From the NCBI RefSeq assembly GCF_002101375.1, contig NZ_CP015207.1, forward strand, positions 2,558,001 through 2,622,000: a stretch of 64,000 nt of DNA, in the 5' to 3' direction. The first letter of the stretch is position 1; the number at the start of each line of letters is the position of its first letter. Shown piece after piece: positions 36,222 through 45,471 of the stretch. This stretch comes from Sporosarcina ureae. Lineage in GTDB: Bacteria; Bacillota; Bacilli; Bacillales_A; Planococcaceae. The notes beneath the pieces are model-generated. The model saw only the letters and a list, made by a program, of their open reading frames with translations, ran no database searches and was not told the origin of the DNA. The position numbers were made by a program, and so were the translations under genes.

Positions 36222-36251
36222 TTGACACTAAAAAACTCCGTCTGTTATCAT
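36222..36251 (+). promoter_or_regulatory. sigma-A promoter of the ribose operon
   Basis: TTGACA (36222-36227) and TATCAT (36246-36251) with 18-nt spacing, or TTATCA with 17. It lies directly before the LacI-type operator and 45 nt before the rbsR start. Confidence 0.65.
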
Positions 36252-36252
36252 T

Positions 36253-36272
36253 ATGTGTAACCGGTACCACAT
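36253..36272. promoter_or_regulatory. LacI-type operator (RbsR and/or CcpA)
   Basis: ATGTGTAACCGGTACCACAT is nearly palindromic about CCGG, the usual centre of LacI-family sites. It also matches the cre consensus with one mismatch, so RbsR, CcpA or both may bind. It overlaps the likely transcription start. Confidence 0.65.
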
Positions 36273-36295
36273 AGAACAGAATGTAGGTGAAATAG

Positions 36296-37273
36296 TTGGC
36301 AAATATACGGGATGTAGCTAAAGCCGCTGGAGTTTCGGTAGCGACTGTTTCACGCTATTTAAATAATAAAGGATACATAAGTGAAGAGGCGAAACGCGTG
36401 ATTGCTGAGGCGGTTGAGGAGTTGAATTATCAGCCGAGTATGATTGCGCGTTCGCTTAGTACGAAACAATCTACGTTTATTGGGTTGATTGTTCCAGATA
36501 TCGTCAATCCGTTTTTCCCGGAACTGGCGCGTGCGATTGAAGATGTTGCGTTGGCGTACGGATACACGGTGATTCTGTGTAACTCGGATGAAGATTTGGA
36601 GAAAGAAATTAATTATGTGAAGACGCTGCAACAGAAATATGTGGCGGGTTTCATTGTCGCGACGAGTCACGCAGAAGCGGAACATTACATGGGATTGGAT
36701 ATACCCATCGTAGCAATTGACCGAAGAATTCATTCGTCGATACCGTATATTGCGACGGATAACCGCGAAGGTGCTCGTATAGGAACAGAGCATTTACTGG
36801 AGAGCGGCTGTAAAAACATTCTTTGTATGCGAGGACCTTCCGGATTAGGTCCTGCAGATGATCGATTTGCTGGGTTCAATGATGCGGTGAAGGGGAAGGA
36901 TATCCATACACATATTATTGAATGTCCATTTCAGTTCGATGTAGCGGAGACCATGGTGAAAAAGGTATTGGCAGAAGTATCGATTGATGGAATTTTTGCG
37001 AGTAGTGATGTGACGGCAGCAGGCGCAATGAAAGCGGCCTATTCAGCAGGTATTCATGTACCCAGTCAGCTTCAAATTGTTGGATATGACGGAACGATGC
37101 TTGCGAGCCAATTAACGCCAGGCTTGACGACAGTAGCACAGGACTTATATAGAATTGGCGCGATGGCAGCAAGGATGCTCATTAAATTAATTGAAGGGCA
37201 AGAGTTGACGGAGCGTGAAGTACTGATTCCGGCAGAGTTGCTCATTCGCCAAACAACAAGGAGTGAAGCATGA
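36296..37273 (+). CDS. rbsR: ribose operon repressor, LacI family
   Basis: 325 aa. N-terminal LacI helix-turn-helix IRDVAKAAGVSVATVSRYLN, hinge region and periplasmic-binding-protein-like ligand domain (VIVPDIVNPFFPELARAIED). The start is TTG, preceded by AGGTGA. Its stop overlaps the rbsK start. It should repress the operon until ribose enters. Confidence 0.93.
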   Translation: MANIRDVAKAAGVSVATVSRYLNNKGYISEEAKRVIAEAVEELNYQPSMIARSLSTKQSTFIGLIVPDIVNPFFPELARAIEDVALAYGYTVILCNSDEDLEKEINYVKTLQQKYVAGFIVATSHAEAEHYMGLDIPIVAIDRRIHSSIPYIATDNREGARIGTEHLLESGCKNILCMRGPSGLGPADDRFAGFNDAVKGKDIHTHIIECPFQFDVAETMVKKVLAEVSIDGIFASSDVTAAGAMKAAYSAGIHVPSQLQIVGYDGTMLASQLTPGLTTVAQDLYRIGAMAARMLIKLIEGQELTEREVLIPAELLIRQTTRSEA

Positions 37274-38151
37274 TGATAACGGTAATTGGTAGTGCCAATA
37301 TGGATTTGGTAGTTGGCACGCAGAATTTCCCAAACCAGGGCGAGACGGTTCTTGGAAATGTGTTCGATACAGTGCCAGGTGGAAAAGGCGCGAATCAGGC
37401 AATTGCTGCGGCGCGACTTGGTAGTGAAACACATATGGTTGCTTGCGTAGGAAATGATTTATTCGGTACAAGCATTGTAAATAACCTTCAACAGAATCAA
37501 GTCGGCGTCACGGGTGTAGGTACGGTGGAGGCAGCTTCAGGCATCGCGAATATATTGCTGTCAGAAGGAGATAATCGGATTATCGTCGTACCGGGCGCCA
37601 ATTCATTGTTGATGCCAACTCATATTGACAAGATAGAAGACCTGATCAAGCGCAGTCAATTGGTCATGCTTCAACTTGAAATTCCGATACCTACTGTCAT
37701 CTATACATTGGCGAAGTGCCAGGCGCTAGGAATTCCCGTTATGTTGAATCCTGCACCGGCGGGCGGATTCGAACTTGACATGATGCCTTCGATTACTTAT
37801 TTGACACCGAATGAAACGGAATGTGAACAGATCTTCGGCATGGATATGGTCAGTGCGTTAGAAAAGTATCCGAACCGTTTAATTATTACGCTAGGTAGTG
37901 ACGGTGCACGATTCTTCGATGGAGAAAAGCATGTCATCGTAGAAAGCTTTAAGACAAATGCAGTGGATACGACAGGCGCTGGCGATACGTTTAACGGAGC
38001 TCTTGCTCATGGGATTGTAGCCGGAATGAACTTGGAACGAGCAGTTCATTTTGCGAATGCGGCAGCTTCACTTTCCGTAGAAAAGTTCGGCGCACAAGGT
38101 GGCATGCCTTCATTTGAAGAAGTGGAAGCGCGTTTGGAGGAGAGCCGATGA
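37270..38151 (+). CDS. rbsK: ribokinase
   Basis: 293 aa, PfkB family. GSANMDLV at the N-terminus, GGKGANQAIAAARLG, and the catalytic DTTGAGDTFNGAL near the C-terminus. It phosphorylates ribose to ribose 5-phosphate. AAGGAG precedes two tandem ATGs (37270, 37273). The stop overlaps the rbsD start by 4 nt. Confidence 0.96.
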   Translation: MMITVIGSANMDLVVGTQNFPNQGETVLGNVFDTVPGGKGANQAIAAARLGSETHMVACVGNDLFGTSIVNNLQQNQVGVTGVGTVEAASGIANILLSEGDNRIIVVPGANSLLMPTHIDKIEDLIKRSQLVMLQLEIPIPTVIYTLAKCQALGIPVMLNPAPAGGFELDMMPSITYLTPNETECEQIFGMDMVSALEKYPNRLIITLGSDGARFFDGEKHVIVESFKTNAVDTTGAGDTFNGALAHGIVAGMNLERAVHFANAAASLSVEKFGAQGGMPSFEEVEARLEESR

Positions 38152-38537
38152 AAAAGCACGGCATGATCAATCGCGATATTGCGGCTATGCTGGCTAAAAT
38201 GGGTCATACCGATCAATTGACGATTGCAGATTGCGGCTTGCCGATTCCTGAAGGTGTTCCGTGCATCGACCTTTCTTACGCAGTAGGAAAACCAGGATTT
38301 ACGGAGATTTTATTGGAACTCATGAAAGACTTTCAAGCGGAAAAAGTATATATTGCGAGCGAATTAAAAGCAGAAAACCCTACAGTCTATAATGAAATCT
38401 CACAATTACAATGTCCGATAGATGAACTAACACATGATCAATTAAAAGAACAATCCAGACAATCGAAATTTATTATTCGTACAGGAGAGGCGACACCATA
38501 TGCCAATATTATCGTCCAGTCAGGCGTCATATTCTGA
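38148..38537 (+). CDS. rbsD: D-ribose pyranase
   Basis: 129 aa, full length. [19 protein letters not shown] with the catalytic His, [10 protein letters not shown], and the end [18 protein letters not shown]. It interconverts pyranose and furanose forms of ribose to supply ribokinase. GGAGGAG lies before the ATG, inside the end of rbsK. Confidence 0.96.
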   Translation: MKKHGMINRDIAAMLAKMGHTDQLTIADCGLPIPEGVPCIDLSYAVGKPGFTEILLELMKDFQAEKVYIASELKAENPTVYNEISQLQCPIDELTHDQLKEQSRQSKFIIRTGEATPYANIIVQSGVIF

Positions 38538-38553
38538 AAGTGGGTGTGCAGAG

Positions 38554-40050
38554 ATGATTGCGATGAGCGGAATATCGAAAAGTTTCAATGGAAATAAAGT
38601 ACTCGACAATGTGGAATTTAATGTAGTCAAAGGTGAAATCCATGCGCTCATGGGAGAGAACGGTGCAGGGAAATCGACGATGATGAAGATTTTGACAGGG
38701 ATTTATACACGTGACGCAGGGGAGATCTCGGTCAAAGGTAAGAAAGTAGAGTTCAAGAACGCCAAGGAAGCTGAAGCTGCCGGAATAGCGGTCATTCATC
38801 AAGAGCTTAATATTTTACCGGACTTGACAGTTGCTGAGAACTTTTATTTAGGTAAAGAAAAGACGTTCGGGAAAAGTGGGATTTTGAAGACGAAAGAAAT
38901 GAATCGTCAAGCGGAAGAAATTTTATCGAAACTAGGGCTACATGTCGATGCACGCACGATCACTCGTGAATTATCTGTCGGTAAACAGCAGATTATTGAG
39001 ATCGCAAAGGCGGTTTCTTCTAATGCTGAATTAATTGTGATGGATGAGCCAACTGCAGCACTGACGGATCGAGAAATTGAAACGTTATTTACAACTGTTC
39101 GGGCATTGCAAGCTGAAGGTGTTTCATTCGTTTATATTTCACACCGGATGGAAGAAATTTTCGCGATGTGCGACCGTATTACAATTTTGCGAGACGGTCA
39201 ATACGTCGGTGTGCGAAATATAAAAGACACGACGTTTGAAGAAATCGTCCAGATGATGGTCGGCCGTGAACTGGGCGAACGATTCCCAGCACGTGCGTGT
39301 GAAATAGGCGAAGTTAAATTAAAAGTAGAAAATCTCTCGCGTAGTGACTATTTTGAAGATGTCTCGTTTGAAGTGCGAAAAGGTGAAATTGTCGGTATCG
39401 CTGGATTGATGGGTGCGGGGCGTACGGAAGTCATTCAATCGATTTTCGGCTTTAAGAAACCCACTGCAGGTAAGATTTTCATTGATGGCAAGCAAGTAGT
39501 CATTTCGAATCCGTTGCAAGCGAAAAAGCTCGGTATTGGATATGTCACGGAAGACCGGAAATCGGAAGGGTTGATTCTTGATTTTTCGGTTCGGGAAAAT
39601 ATGTGTCTTACCAACTTCAATCGAATTTCAAATTCAGGAGTCATTCAACGAACAAAAGAAAACCAGTTATATGACACAATGTCTAAACGTCTCGGTGTTC
39701 GCACGTCTGGACCTGAACAAATCGTCAAGTCGTTGAGTGGCGGTAATCAGCAAAAGGTTGTCATCGCAAAATGGCTTGGTATTGAGCCGGATATTCTGTT
39801 TTTGGATGAACCAACAAGAGGTGTCGACGTTGGGGCGAAGAAAGAGATTTACAGTATCATCAATGAATTGGCTGAGCGTGGTGTCGCCATTGTGATGATT
39901 TCGTCCGAACTACCGGAAGTAATCGGTATGGCAGACCGGGTGCTCGTCATGCACGAAGGCCAGTTAATGGCAGATATACCGAAAGAGGACATGACACAAG
40001 AACGCATTATGCATTTTGCAACAGGAGGTGACAAAGTTGTCCAAGACTAA
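38554..40050 (+). CDS. rbsA: ribose ABC transporter ATP-binding protein
   Basis: 498 aa with two fused ATPase domains. The first has [16 protein letters not shown] and DEPTAAL. The second has the degenerate Walker [10 protein letters not shown] typical of RbsA, and LSGGNQQK and [10 protein letters not shown]. The family starts M(I)[11 protein letters not shown], which supports the ATG at 38554; an in-frame ATG at 38500 would overlap rbsD by 38 nt. Its 3' end overlaps rbsC. Confidence 0.94.
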   Translation: MIAMSGISKSFNGNKVLDNVEFNVVKGEIHALMGENGAGKSTMMKILTGIYTRDAGEISVKGKKVEFKNAKEAEAAGIAVIHQELNILPDLTVAENFYLGKEKTFGKSGILKTKEMNRQAEEILSKLGLHVDARTITRELSVGKQQIIEIAKAVSSNAELIVMDEPTAALTDREIETLFTTVRALQAEGVSFVYISHRMEEIFAMCDRITILRDGQYVGVRNIKDTTFEEIVQMMVGRELGERFPARACEIGEVKLKVENLSRSDYFEDVSFEVRKGEIVGIAGLMGAGRTEVIQSIFGFKKPTAGKIFIDGKQVVISNPLQAKKLGIGYVTEDRKSEGLILDFSVRENMCLTNFNRISNSGVIQRTKENQLYDTMSKRLGVRTSGPEQIVKSLSGGNQQKVVIAKWLGIEPDILFLDEPTRGVDVGAKKEIYSIINELAERGVAIVMISSELPEVIGMADRVLVMHEGQLMADIPKEDMTQERIMHFATGGDKVVQD

Positions 40051-40978
40051 TATGAAATCGTCATTACAGAAATTAGGACCGGTCATCGGTTTATTGTTGA
40101 TTGTCGTTATTATTTCAGTTATGAGTCCAAGTTTTTTAACGCTGAACAACTTGTTCAACGTATTGCGTCAAGTTTCCATTAACGCATTGATTGCGTTCGG
40201 GATGACGTTTGTTATTTTGACTGGTGGAATTGATTTATCTGTTGGATCGATTCTCGCGTTAACCGGTGCCGTCACGGCGGGTATGATGTCAGGCGGCATG
40301 GATCCGATTTTGGCCATGCTACTTGGCGTATTGCTAGGTGTGCTACTCGGTGCAATCAACGGTTTGATTATTGCAAAAGGAAAGGTCGCACCATTTATTG
40401 CGACACTCGCGACGATGACAATTTTCCGCGGATTGACTTTAGTCTATACGGAAGGCCGTCCGATCTCAGGACTTGGCGATTCATTCACATTCCAAATGCT
40501 TGGGAAAGGATATATTTTCGGTATTCCCGTCCCAGTCATCACGATGGCCATCTCCTTTGCAGTGCTGTACTTTATATTGAAGAAAACGACGTTCGGACGC
40601 CGTGTGTATGCGGTCGGTGGCAATGAAGAAGCGTCACGTCTATCCGGAATTAATGTTGATCGAGTGAAGATTTATGTTTATTCATTGGCAGGCGGTCTGA
40701 CGGCCATTGCGTCATTAATTTTGACATCACGCTTAAACTCCGCACAGCCAACAGCGGGTAATATGTTTGAACTAGACGCCATTGCGGCCGTTGTACTTGG
40801 TGGGACAAGCTTAACTGGCGGTCGCGGTTGGATTGTCGGTACATTAATTGGTGCATTGATTATTGGTGTCTTGAATAATGGTTTGAATTTGATAGGCGTA
40901 TCCTCTTTCTTCCAACAGGTTGTAAAGGGTGCAGTAATATTAATCGCAGTGCTCTTAGATCGCAAAAAAACAGCATAA
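40037..40978 (+). CDS. rbsC: ribose ABC transporter permease
   Basis: 313 aa, eight to ten membrane segments. Conserved [17 protein letters not shown] (here [19 protein letters not shown]) and [17 protein letters not shown] signatures. AGGAGG at 40021-40026 points to the TTG at 40037 rather than the in-frame TTG at 40016. It overlaps rbsA by 14 nt. Confidence 0.94.
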   Translation: MSKTNMKSSLQKLGPVIGLLLIVVIISVMSPSFLTLNNLFNVLRQVSINALIAFGMTFVILTGGIDLSVGSILALTGAVTAGMMSGGMDPILAMLLGVLLGVLLGAINGLIIAKGKVAPFIATLATMTIFRGLTLVYTEGRPISGLGDSFTFQMLGKGYIFGIPVPVITMAISFAVLYFILKKTTFGRRVYAVGGNEEASRLSGINVDRVKIYVYSLAGGLTAIASLILTSRLNSAQPTAGNMFELDAIAAVVLGGTSLTGGRGWIVGTLIGALIIGVLNNGLNLIGVSSFFQQVVKGAVILIAVLLDRKKTA

Positions 40979-40994
40979 GGAGATGTGAATTTTT

Positions 40995-41930
40995 ATGAAA
41001 AATATCAAATGGTTACTACTTTTGGCAGTCGTGTTCGTCATGGCAGCTTGTTCATTGGATCAGCCAGGTTCAGAGTCTTCATCGGATGATAAAGGCGAGG
41101 CTGGAAATGAAGGCGACAAAGCGTATAAAATCGGGCTTTCCGTATCGACGCTTAACAATCCATTCTTCGTGACGTTGAGTGAAGGTGTGAAGGAACAAGC
41201 GAAAGAATCTGGATCCGAAGTCATCGTAGTAGATGCACAAGACGATGCATCTAAACAAGCGAGTGACGTAGAAGATTTAATTCAGCAAGGTGTAGATTTA
41301 TTGATCATCAACCCTACAGATTCTGAAGCGGTTGTCTCTGCAGTGGAATCGGCAAATAGTTCTAAAGTTCCGGTCATCACGGTAGACCGCAGAGCAGAAG
41401 GTGGAGAAGTTGTTTCCCACATTGCTTCAGATAATAAAGCGGGCGGCGTGTTAGCTGGAGAATACATGATGGAATTACTTGGCGAGGATAACCCGAAAGT
41501 GGCGGAACTTGAAGGGATCGCAGGTTCATCCGCAGCGCGTGACCGTGGAGCGGGCTTTAACGAAGCGGTTGACGGCAAAGTGAATATCGTGGCGAAACAA
41601 ACAGCGAACTTTAACCGTGCAGAAGGTTTGACAGTAATGGAGAACATTTTGCAAGCTAACCCGGACATCCAAGGCGTATTCGCGCATAATGATGAGATGG
41701 CATTGGGCGCACTAGAAGCCATTCAGTCAGCTGGTAAGGACATTCAAGTGATTGGATTCGACGCGACAGACGACGCGATCAAATCTGTCAAAGACGGTAA
41801 GTTGTCTGCGACGATTGCACAGAAGCCCGAGGAAATCGGGATGAAAGCAATGAAGGCGGCGGTTGCAAAGCTAAACGGCGAAGAAGTAGACGCAGATATT
41901 CCAGTTGATTTGGAGTTAATTAAAGAGTAA
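40995..41930 (+). CDS. rbsB: ribose ABC transporter substrate-binding lipoprotein
   Basis: 311 aa. Lipoprotein signal with lipobox MAACS. Sugar-binding fold with IGLSVSTLNNPFF, VDAQDDASKQ, NPTDSEAV, VITVDRRAEGG and FAHNDEMALGALEAI. It delivers ribose to RbsAC. Last gene of the operon, followed by a terminator. Confidence 0.95.
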   Translation: MKNIKWLLLLAVVFVMAACSLDQPGSESSSDDKGEAGNEGDKAYKIGLSVSTLNNPFFVTLSEGVKEQAKESGSEVIVVDAQDDASKQASDVEDLIQQGVDLLIINPTDSEAVVSAVESANSSKVPVITVDRRAEGGEVVSHIASDNKAGGVLAGEYMMELLGEDNPKVAELEGIAGSSAARDRGAGFNEAVDGKVNIVAKQTANFNRAEGLTVMENILQANPDIQGVFAHNDEMALGALEAIQSAGKDIQVIGFDATDDAIKSVKDGKLSATIAQKPEEIGMKAMKAAVAKLNGEEVDADIPVDLELIKE

Positions 41931-41945
41931 GTTGTAGTTTGAAAG

Positions 41946-41984
41946 GAGCCCTCTGGCCAGTTTTTCTGGCTGGGGGGCTTTTTG
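41946..41984 (+). terminator. terminator of the ribose operon
   Basis: AGCCCTCTGGCCAG and CTGGCTGGGGGGCT pair around TTTTT and are followed by TTTT. GC-rich stem, 16 nt after the rbsB stop. Confidence 0.88.
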
Positions 41985-42013
41985 TGTGTTTTGTGAGTGG
42001 GGGTGGGGTGGGG

Positions 42014-42170
42014 ATAGAGCGGATATGGTGTGTCATAGAGCGGTTGTGGACTGCAATAGAGCTTTTGGGCGTCTCTATAGAGCGAATCTTGCGTGCGATA
42101 GAGCGGATATCGTATGTCATAGAGCGGATACCAGGTATTGATAAAGCGTTTACGCCCCGCAATAGGGTAG
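42014..42170. repeat. 21-bp phased repeat array 2 (six regular boxes plus two degenerate)
   Basis: ATAGAGC boxes with GAGC at 42017, 42038, 42059, 42080, 42101 and 42122, all 21 bp apart. Degenerate boxes AAGC at 42144 and GGGT at 42165 follow after a 1-bp slip. The box is the reverse complement of that in the other arrays, so this array has opposite orientation. It lies between the ribose terminator and the amidohydrolase operon. Confidence 0.92.
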
Positions 42171-42338
42171 TTACCTCACATGATCTCGGATTCAAGGTGC
42201 TTCGTATGACATTCATTATTGTATAAAGTCCAAGTACTTATCATATGAATACAATGTAAACGCATGGACTTTATTTATGACGCAATAAACAAATAAAGTA
42301 TATCGGTAAATAAAATACTGCCTTTTCTCATATTATAT

Positions 42339-42386
42339 TTGACTATCTGTTTGTGTATCTATGCTATAACTTTACATTTAGTGTAA
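42339..42386 (+). promoter_or_regulatory. candidate promoter and inverted repeat before the amidase/symporter operon
   Basis: TTGACT (42339-42344) and TGCTAT (42362-42367) are 17 nt apart. The inverted repeat TTACA-5-TGTAA follows at 42372-42386, where it could act as an operator. Its arms are the same as those of TTACA-3-TGTAA beside the PucR gene at 51412. Confidence 0.45.
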
Positions 42387-42453
42387 TGAAAATTATATCA
42401 AATAGACGTATACTGAATAATGCGAAGATTACAAGTAGAATAGGAGTGTTTAA

Positions 42454-43707
42454 ATGAAAGCGCTAACATATTCAATTCATGCAGATAGATTAAATGATAA
42501 CCTACAAGTTTTGGGTAGAATAGGGAAAATCGGTTCCACTGGAGTCTCCAGACTTGCACACTCAACTGAGGATAAACGAGCTGTGTATCATGTGAAAAAG
42601 TATATGGATCAAATCGGTCTAAAGACGGAAATTGATCATTTTGGGAATTTAATTGGGAGGATGGATGGCGTAGCGAATGATTCCCCAGCTTTAGTAATTG
42701 GCTCACATATTGATTCGCAACCTTATGGTGGAAGATACGATGGGGCGCTTGGAGTAATCGGGGCGATTGAAGTGTTGGAAACGCTGCATGATAAGGGAAT
42801 AAAGCCTGAAATCCCAATTGTGATATTTGCTTTTGCTGATGAAGAAGGCTCACGATTCAATAAAGGCTTGTTTGGTGTAAGAGGCATGTTAGGTAAATTA
42901 GAGGAGGGAGAGCTCGAGCGGAGTGATAAGAATGGAATGACGAGGCGAGAGGCACTCATTGAATTTGGTTGCGATCCGTCAAAGTTTAAAGAGTCACTGA
43001 TTGATACTTCTACAATAGCAGCATTTTTAGAGCTTCATATTGAACAAGGGCCAGTTTTGGAAGCGAAAGATGAACCTGTTGGAATAGTTACGGGTATTTC
43101 TGGCCCTTTATGGTTGACGGTTGAAATGGAGGGAATGGCTGGTCATGCTGGATCTGTGCCGATGCCGATGCGTCAAGATGCTTTAGTAGGTGCCGCTAAA
43201 GGAATTATAAAGCTCAATGAGTTAGCTCAAGGTGTTTCAGGAGCACCAACAGTTAGTACAGTTGGAAGTTTGCAAGTATTTCCAGACTCTCGCAATATCA
43301 TTCCTGAAAAAGTTACTTTTACCGTTGATTTGCGGGATATTGATGAAAGTCGACGGGATCAAATTGAACAAGCTTTTCTTCAAGAGCTAGAAGAAATTGC
43401 GGTTGAACATAGCTTATCCTATAAAATCAGTGAAGATACACGAAGTGAGCCTAGATTTTGTAATGAAAATATTATGCAGATTATGAGAGAAGAAAGTGCA
43501 GAAATGAACTTAACCCCTCCAGAGTTAATGAGTGGTCCTTTTCATGATTCGCTTGAAATGTCTTATGTATGTGACTACGGTATGATTTTTGTTCGTTCAA
43601 AGGATGGGATTAGTCATAATCCAAAAGAATATAGTTCACCAGAAGATATTGCACTAGGAGTGGAGCTCCTTTATAAAACTGTTTATAGAATGGCTTGTCA
43701 AAAGTAA
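42454..43707 (+). CDS. M20 family N-carbamoyl amino acid hydrolase / beta-ureidopropionase-type amidase
   Basis: 417 aa. Metal ligands in GSHIDSQPYGGRYDGALGV, FADEEGSRF and LHIEQGPVLE, dimerisation-domain segment GMAGHAGSVPMPMRQDAL, and the last ligand near SHNPKEYS. This branch hydrolyses N-carbamoyl-L-amino acids, N-carbamoyl-beta-alanine or allantoate. Genes for beta-alanine transaminase, malonate-semialdehyde dehydrogenase and alanine dehydrogenase downstream favour N-carbamoyl-beta-alanine (inference). TAGGAG precedes the ATG. The base composition is AT-richer than the ribose operon. Confidence 0.88.
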   Translation: MKALTYSIHADRLNDNLQVLGRIGKIGSTGVSRLAHSTEDKRAVYHVKKYMDQIGLKTEIDHFGNLIGRMDGVANDSPALVIGSHIDSQPYGGRYDGALGVIGAIEVLETLHDKGIKPEIPIVIFAFADEEGSRFNKGLFGVRGMLGKLEEGELERSDKNGMTRREALIEFGCDPSKFKESLIDTSTIAAFLELHIEQGPVLEAKDEPVGIVTGISGPLWLTVEMEGMAGHAGSVPMPMRQDALVGAAKGIIKLNELAQGVSGAPTVSTVGSLQVFPDSRNIIPEKVTFTVDLRDIDESRRDQIEQAFLQELEEIAVEHSLSYKISEDTRSEPRFCNENIMQIMREESAEMNLTPPELMSGPFHDSLEMSYVCDYGMIFVRSKDGISHNPKEYSSPEDIALGVELLYKTVYRMACQK

Positions 43708-43744
43708 AAAAAATCACAAAGAATCTAATGGATGGAGGGATTGG

Positions 43745-43969
43745 ATGAGTAAAAAGAAGTTCAATACTATTTATATAGTGATCGTGACTATTCCTTTTCT
43801 ATTGTTAATATTTCCTTTATTTGAGCTAGCGAATCGAGCAACTCCTATCATTATGGGATTACCTTTTTCGTTTTTCTATATCATTCTAGTAATCTTAATC
43901 ACATTTTTAGGGGTTTTGATTTTGTATAGATTTGATCCGGACCATAAGTTAGAAGAAGGTGATGAATGA
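43745..43969 (+). CDS. small DUF3311-type membrane protein, symporter partner
   Basis: 74 aa with two membrane segments (about residues 10-28 and 38-60). DUF3311-type proteins are typically encoded just before sodium:solute symporters, as here, and are thought to be accessory subunits. GGAGG precedes the ATG. The stop overlaps the symporter start by 4 nt. Confidence 0.8.
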   Translation: MSKKKFNTIYIVIVTIPFLLLIFPLFELANRATPIIMGLPFSFFYIILVILITFLGVLILYRFDPDHKLEEGDE

Positions 43970-45432
43970 TGGAGCATTGGCTAATTGCGTTAATTATTAT
44001 GATTGGTTATTTAGTCATCGCATTGGTTGTTGGTGTGTGGGCGGGTAAAGGTCAAGATTCTAATTCTCTTGATGAATTCGCTGTTGCAGGAGGTAAATTG
44101 GGGTTAATTGTCATGTGGTTCTTGATGGGAGGAGCTGTATTTAGTGCTTTCTCATTTTTAGGCGCACCTGGTTGGGCCTATGAAAAAGGAGCACCTGCTT
44201 ACTATATTATTATCTATACAGCATTTGCGATACTACCTTGGTATATTATCGGACCTAAAATTTCGAAAATCGGAAAGAAGTTCAATCTTTACACGTTATC
44301 TTCATTTTTTAGAATCCGTTATAGAAGTAAGACTCTCGGAATAATAGTTGGTTTACTTGCATTATTAGCTTCTATTCAATATTTAGCTACCCAGTTAACA
44401 GGGATGGCACACATTTTTAATATTATGACAGAAGGCAGAATTCCTTTTTGGCTTGGAGCTCTACTTGCATACGGAATTGTTGTTGTCTATGTGGCAACAG
44501 GAGGGCTACGAGCTGCGGCTTGGTCTGACGTATTCCAAGGATTACTGATGATCATTATTTCATGGGTTATAGGAATAGCGATCGTGAATCAATTACACGA
44601 CTCCATGGGTGTCATGTTCACGAATATTGCTGCTGAGAGCCCTGGGTTTTTACAGATAGGAAAAGAAGGATCTACGATGGGGACAATCCCCTTTACAACG
44701 ACTATTTTAGTATCCGTAATTGGATTCTTGATGTGGCCACATTTATTTACAAAGTCATATGCATCCGGCCCTAAAGTCATTAAGAAAACAGTATTGGTTT
44801 ACCCGATATTTGCTCTATTCTTAGTACCTTTATTGCTGGTTGGTTTTGCAGCTAAAGGCATTGTAGATGCGAACTTGATTGAAAGTGCGGATCAGGTACT
44901 CCCATTCTTGATCACCACTGTCATGAATCTACCAGGTTGGGTGTATGGACTAGTTGGCGCTGGAGCACTAGCGGCTGCAATGTCTTCTGCTGATGCGATT
45001 ACGCACAACGCAACCTTGGAAACAACGGACGGTGTAATTCGTACCATTTTCAAAGATTTATCCGACAAGACTGTTTTAAAGATTATGCGTATAGGTGTAT
45101 TCGTCATCGGTGGATTGGCTTATATTATCACCATTTTTGGAGGTCAAGGATTAATCGTCTTACTCTTAGGTGCTTATGGAGCGATTGTACAATTTGCTCC
45201 AGGAGTTTACAGTGCACTGTATTGGCGAGGAGCAACAGCAAAAGGAGTGATTTGTGGCTTGGTAGTGGGCGCTATATTAAATTTCTATTTCCAACTAGTT
45301 GCAGACTCCACGCCATTAGGTATCCACGCAGGAATTATTGGACTGATTGTGAATGTTGTTATTATGATCGTAGTAAGTTTGCTGACAAAATCAGAGAGAA
45401 GCGAGGAAGAAGACATTTATATTCGGAGCTGA
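43966..45432 (+). CDS. sodium:solute symporter family protein (SSS), copy 1
   Basis: 488 aa with about 13 membrane segments. SSS features: SLDEFAVAGGKLG after the first segment, GGLRAAAWSDVFQGLLM in the middle, and AAAMSSADAITHNATLETTDGVI late. It would import an organic solute, probably the carbamoyl or amide substrate of the neighbouring hydrolases, with sodium. Confidence 0.9.
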   Translation: MMEHWLIALIIMIGYLVIALVVGVWAGKGQDSNSLDEFAVAGGKLGLIVMWFLMGGAVFSAFSFLGAPGWAYEKGAPAYYIIIYTAFAILPWYIIGPKISKIGKKFNLYTLSSFFRIRYRSKTLGIIVGLLALLASIQYLATQLTGMAHIFNIMTEGRIPFWLGALLAYGIVVVYVATGGLRAAAWSDVFQGLLMIIISWVIGIAIVNQLHDSMGVMFTNIAAESPGFLQIGKEGSTMGTIPFTTTILVSVIGFLMWPHLFTKSYASGPKVIKKTVLVYPIFALFLVPLLLVGFAAKGIVDANLIESADQVLPFLITTVMNLPGWVYGLVGAGALAAAMSSADAITHNATLETTDGVIRTIFKDLSDKTVLKIMRIGVFVIGGLAYIITIFGGQGLIVLLLGAYGAIVQFAPGVYSALYWRGATAKGVICGLVVGAILNFYFQLVADSTPLGIHAGIIGLIVNVVIMIVVSLLTKSERSEEEDIYIRS

Positions 45433-45471
45433 TCAATACATTTATAATTTAGTACAGAGAGGTGATCTATC

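Noticed and set aside
36253..36272. Another copy of the RAYT repeat, because of the shared GGTACCAC
   Set aside because: Only the GGTACC core is shared. Flanks do not match, and the site is explained as a LacI-type operator.
41939..42226. 95- and 98-codon frames on both strands over array 2
   Set aside because: They begin inside the ribose terminator and follow the 21-bp period. No ribosome site or conserved protein pattern.
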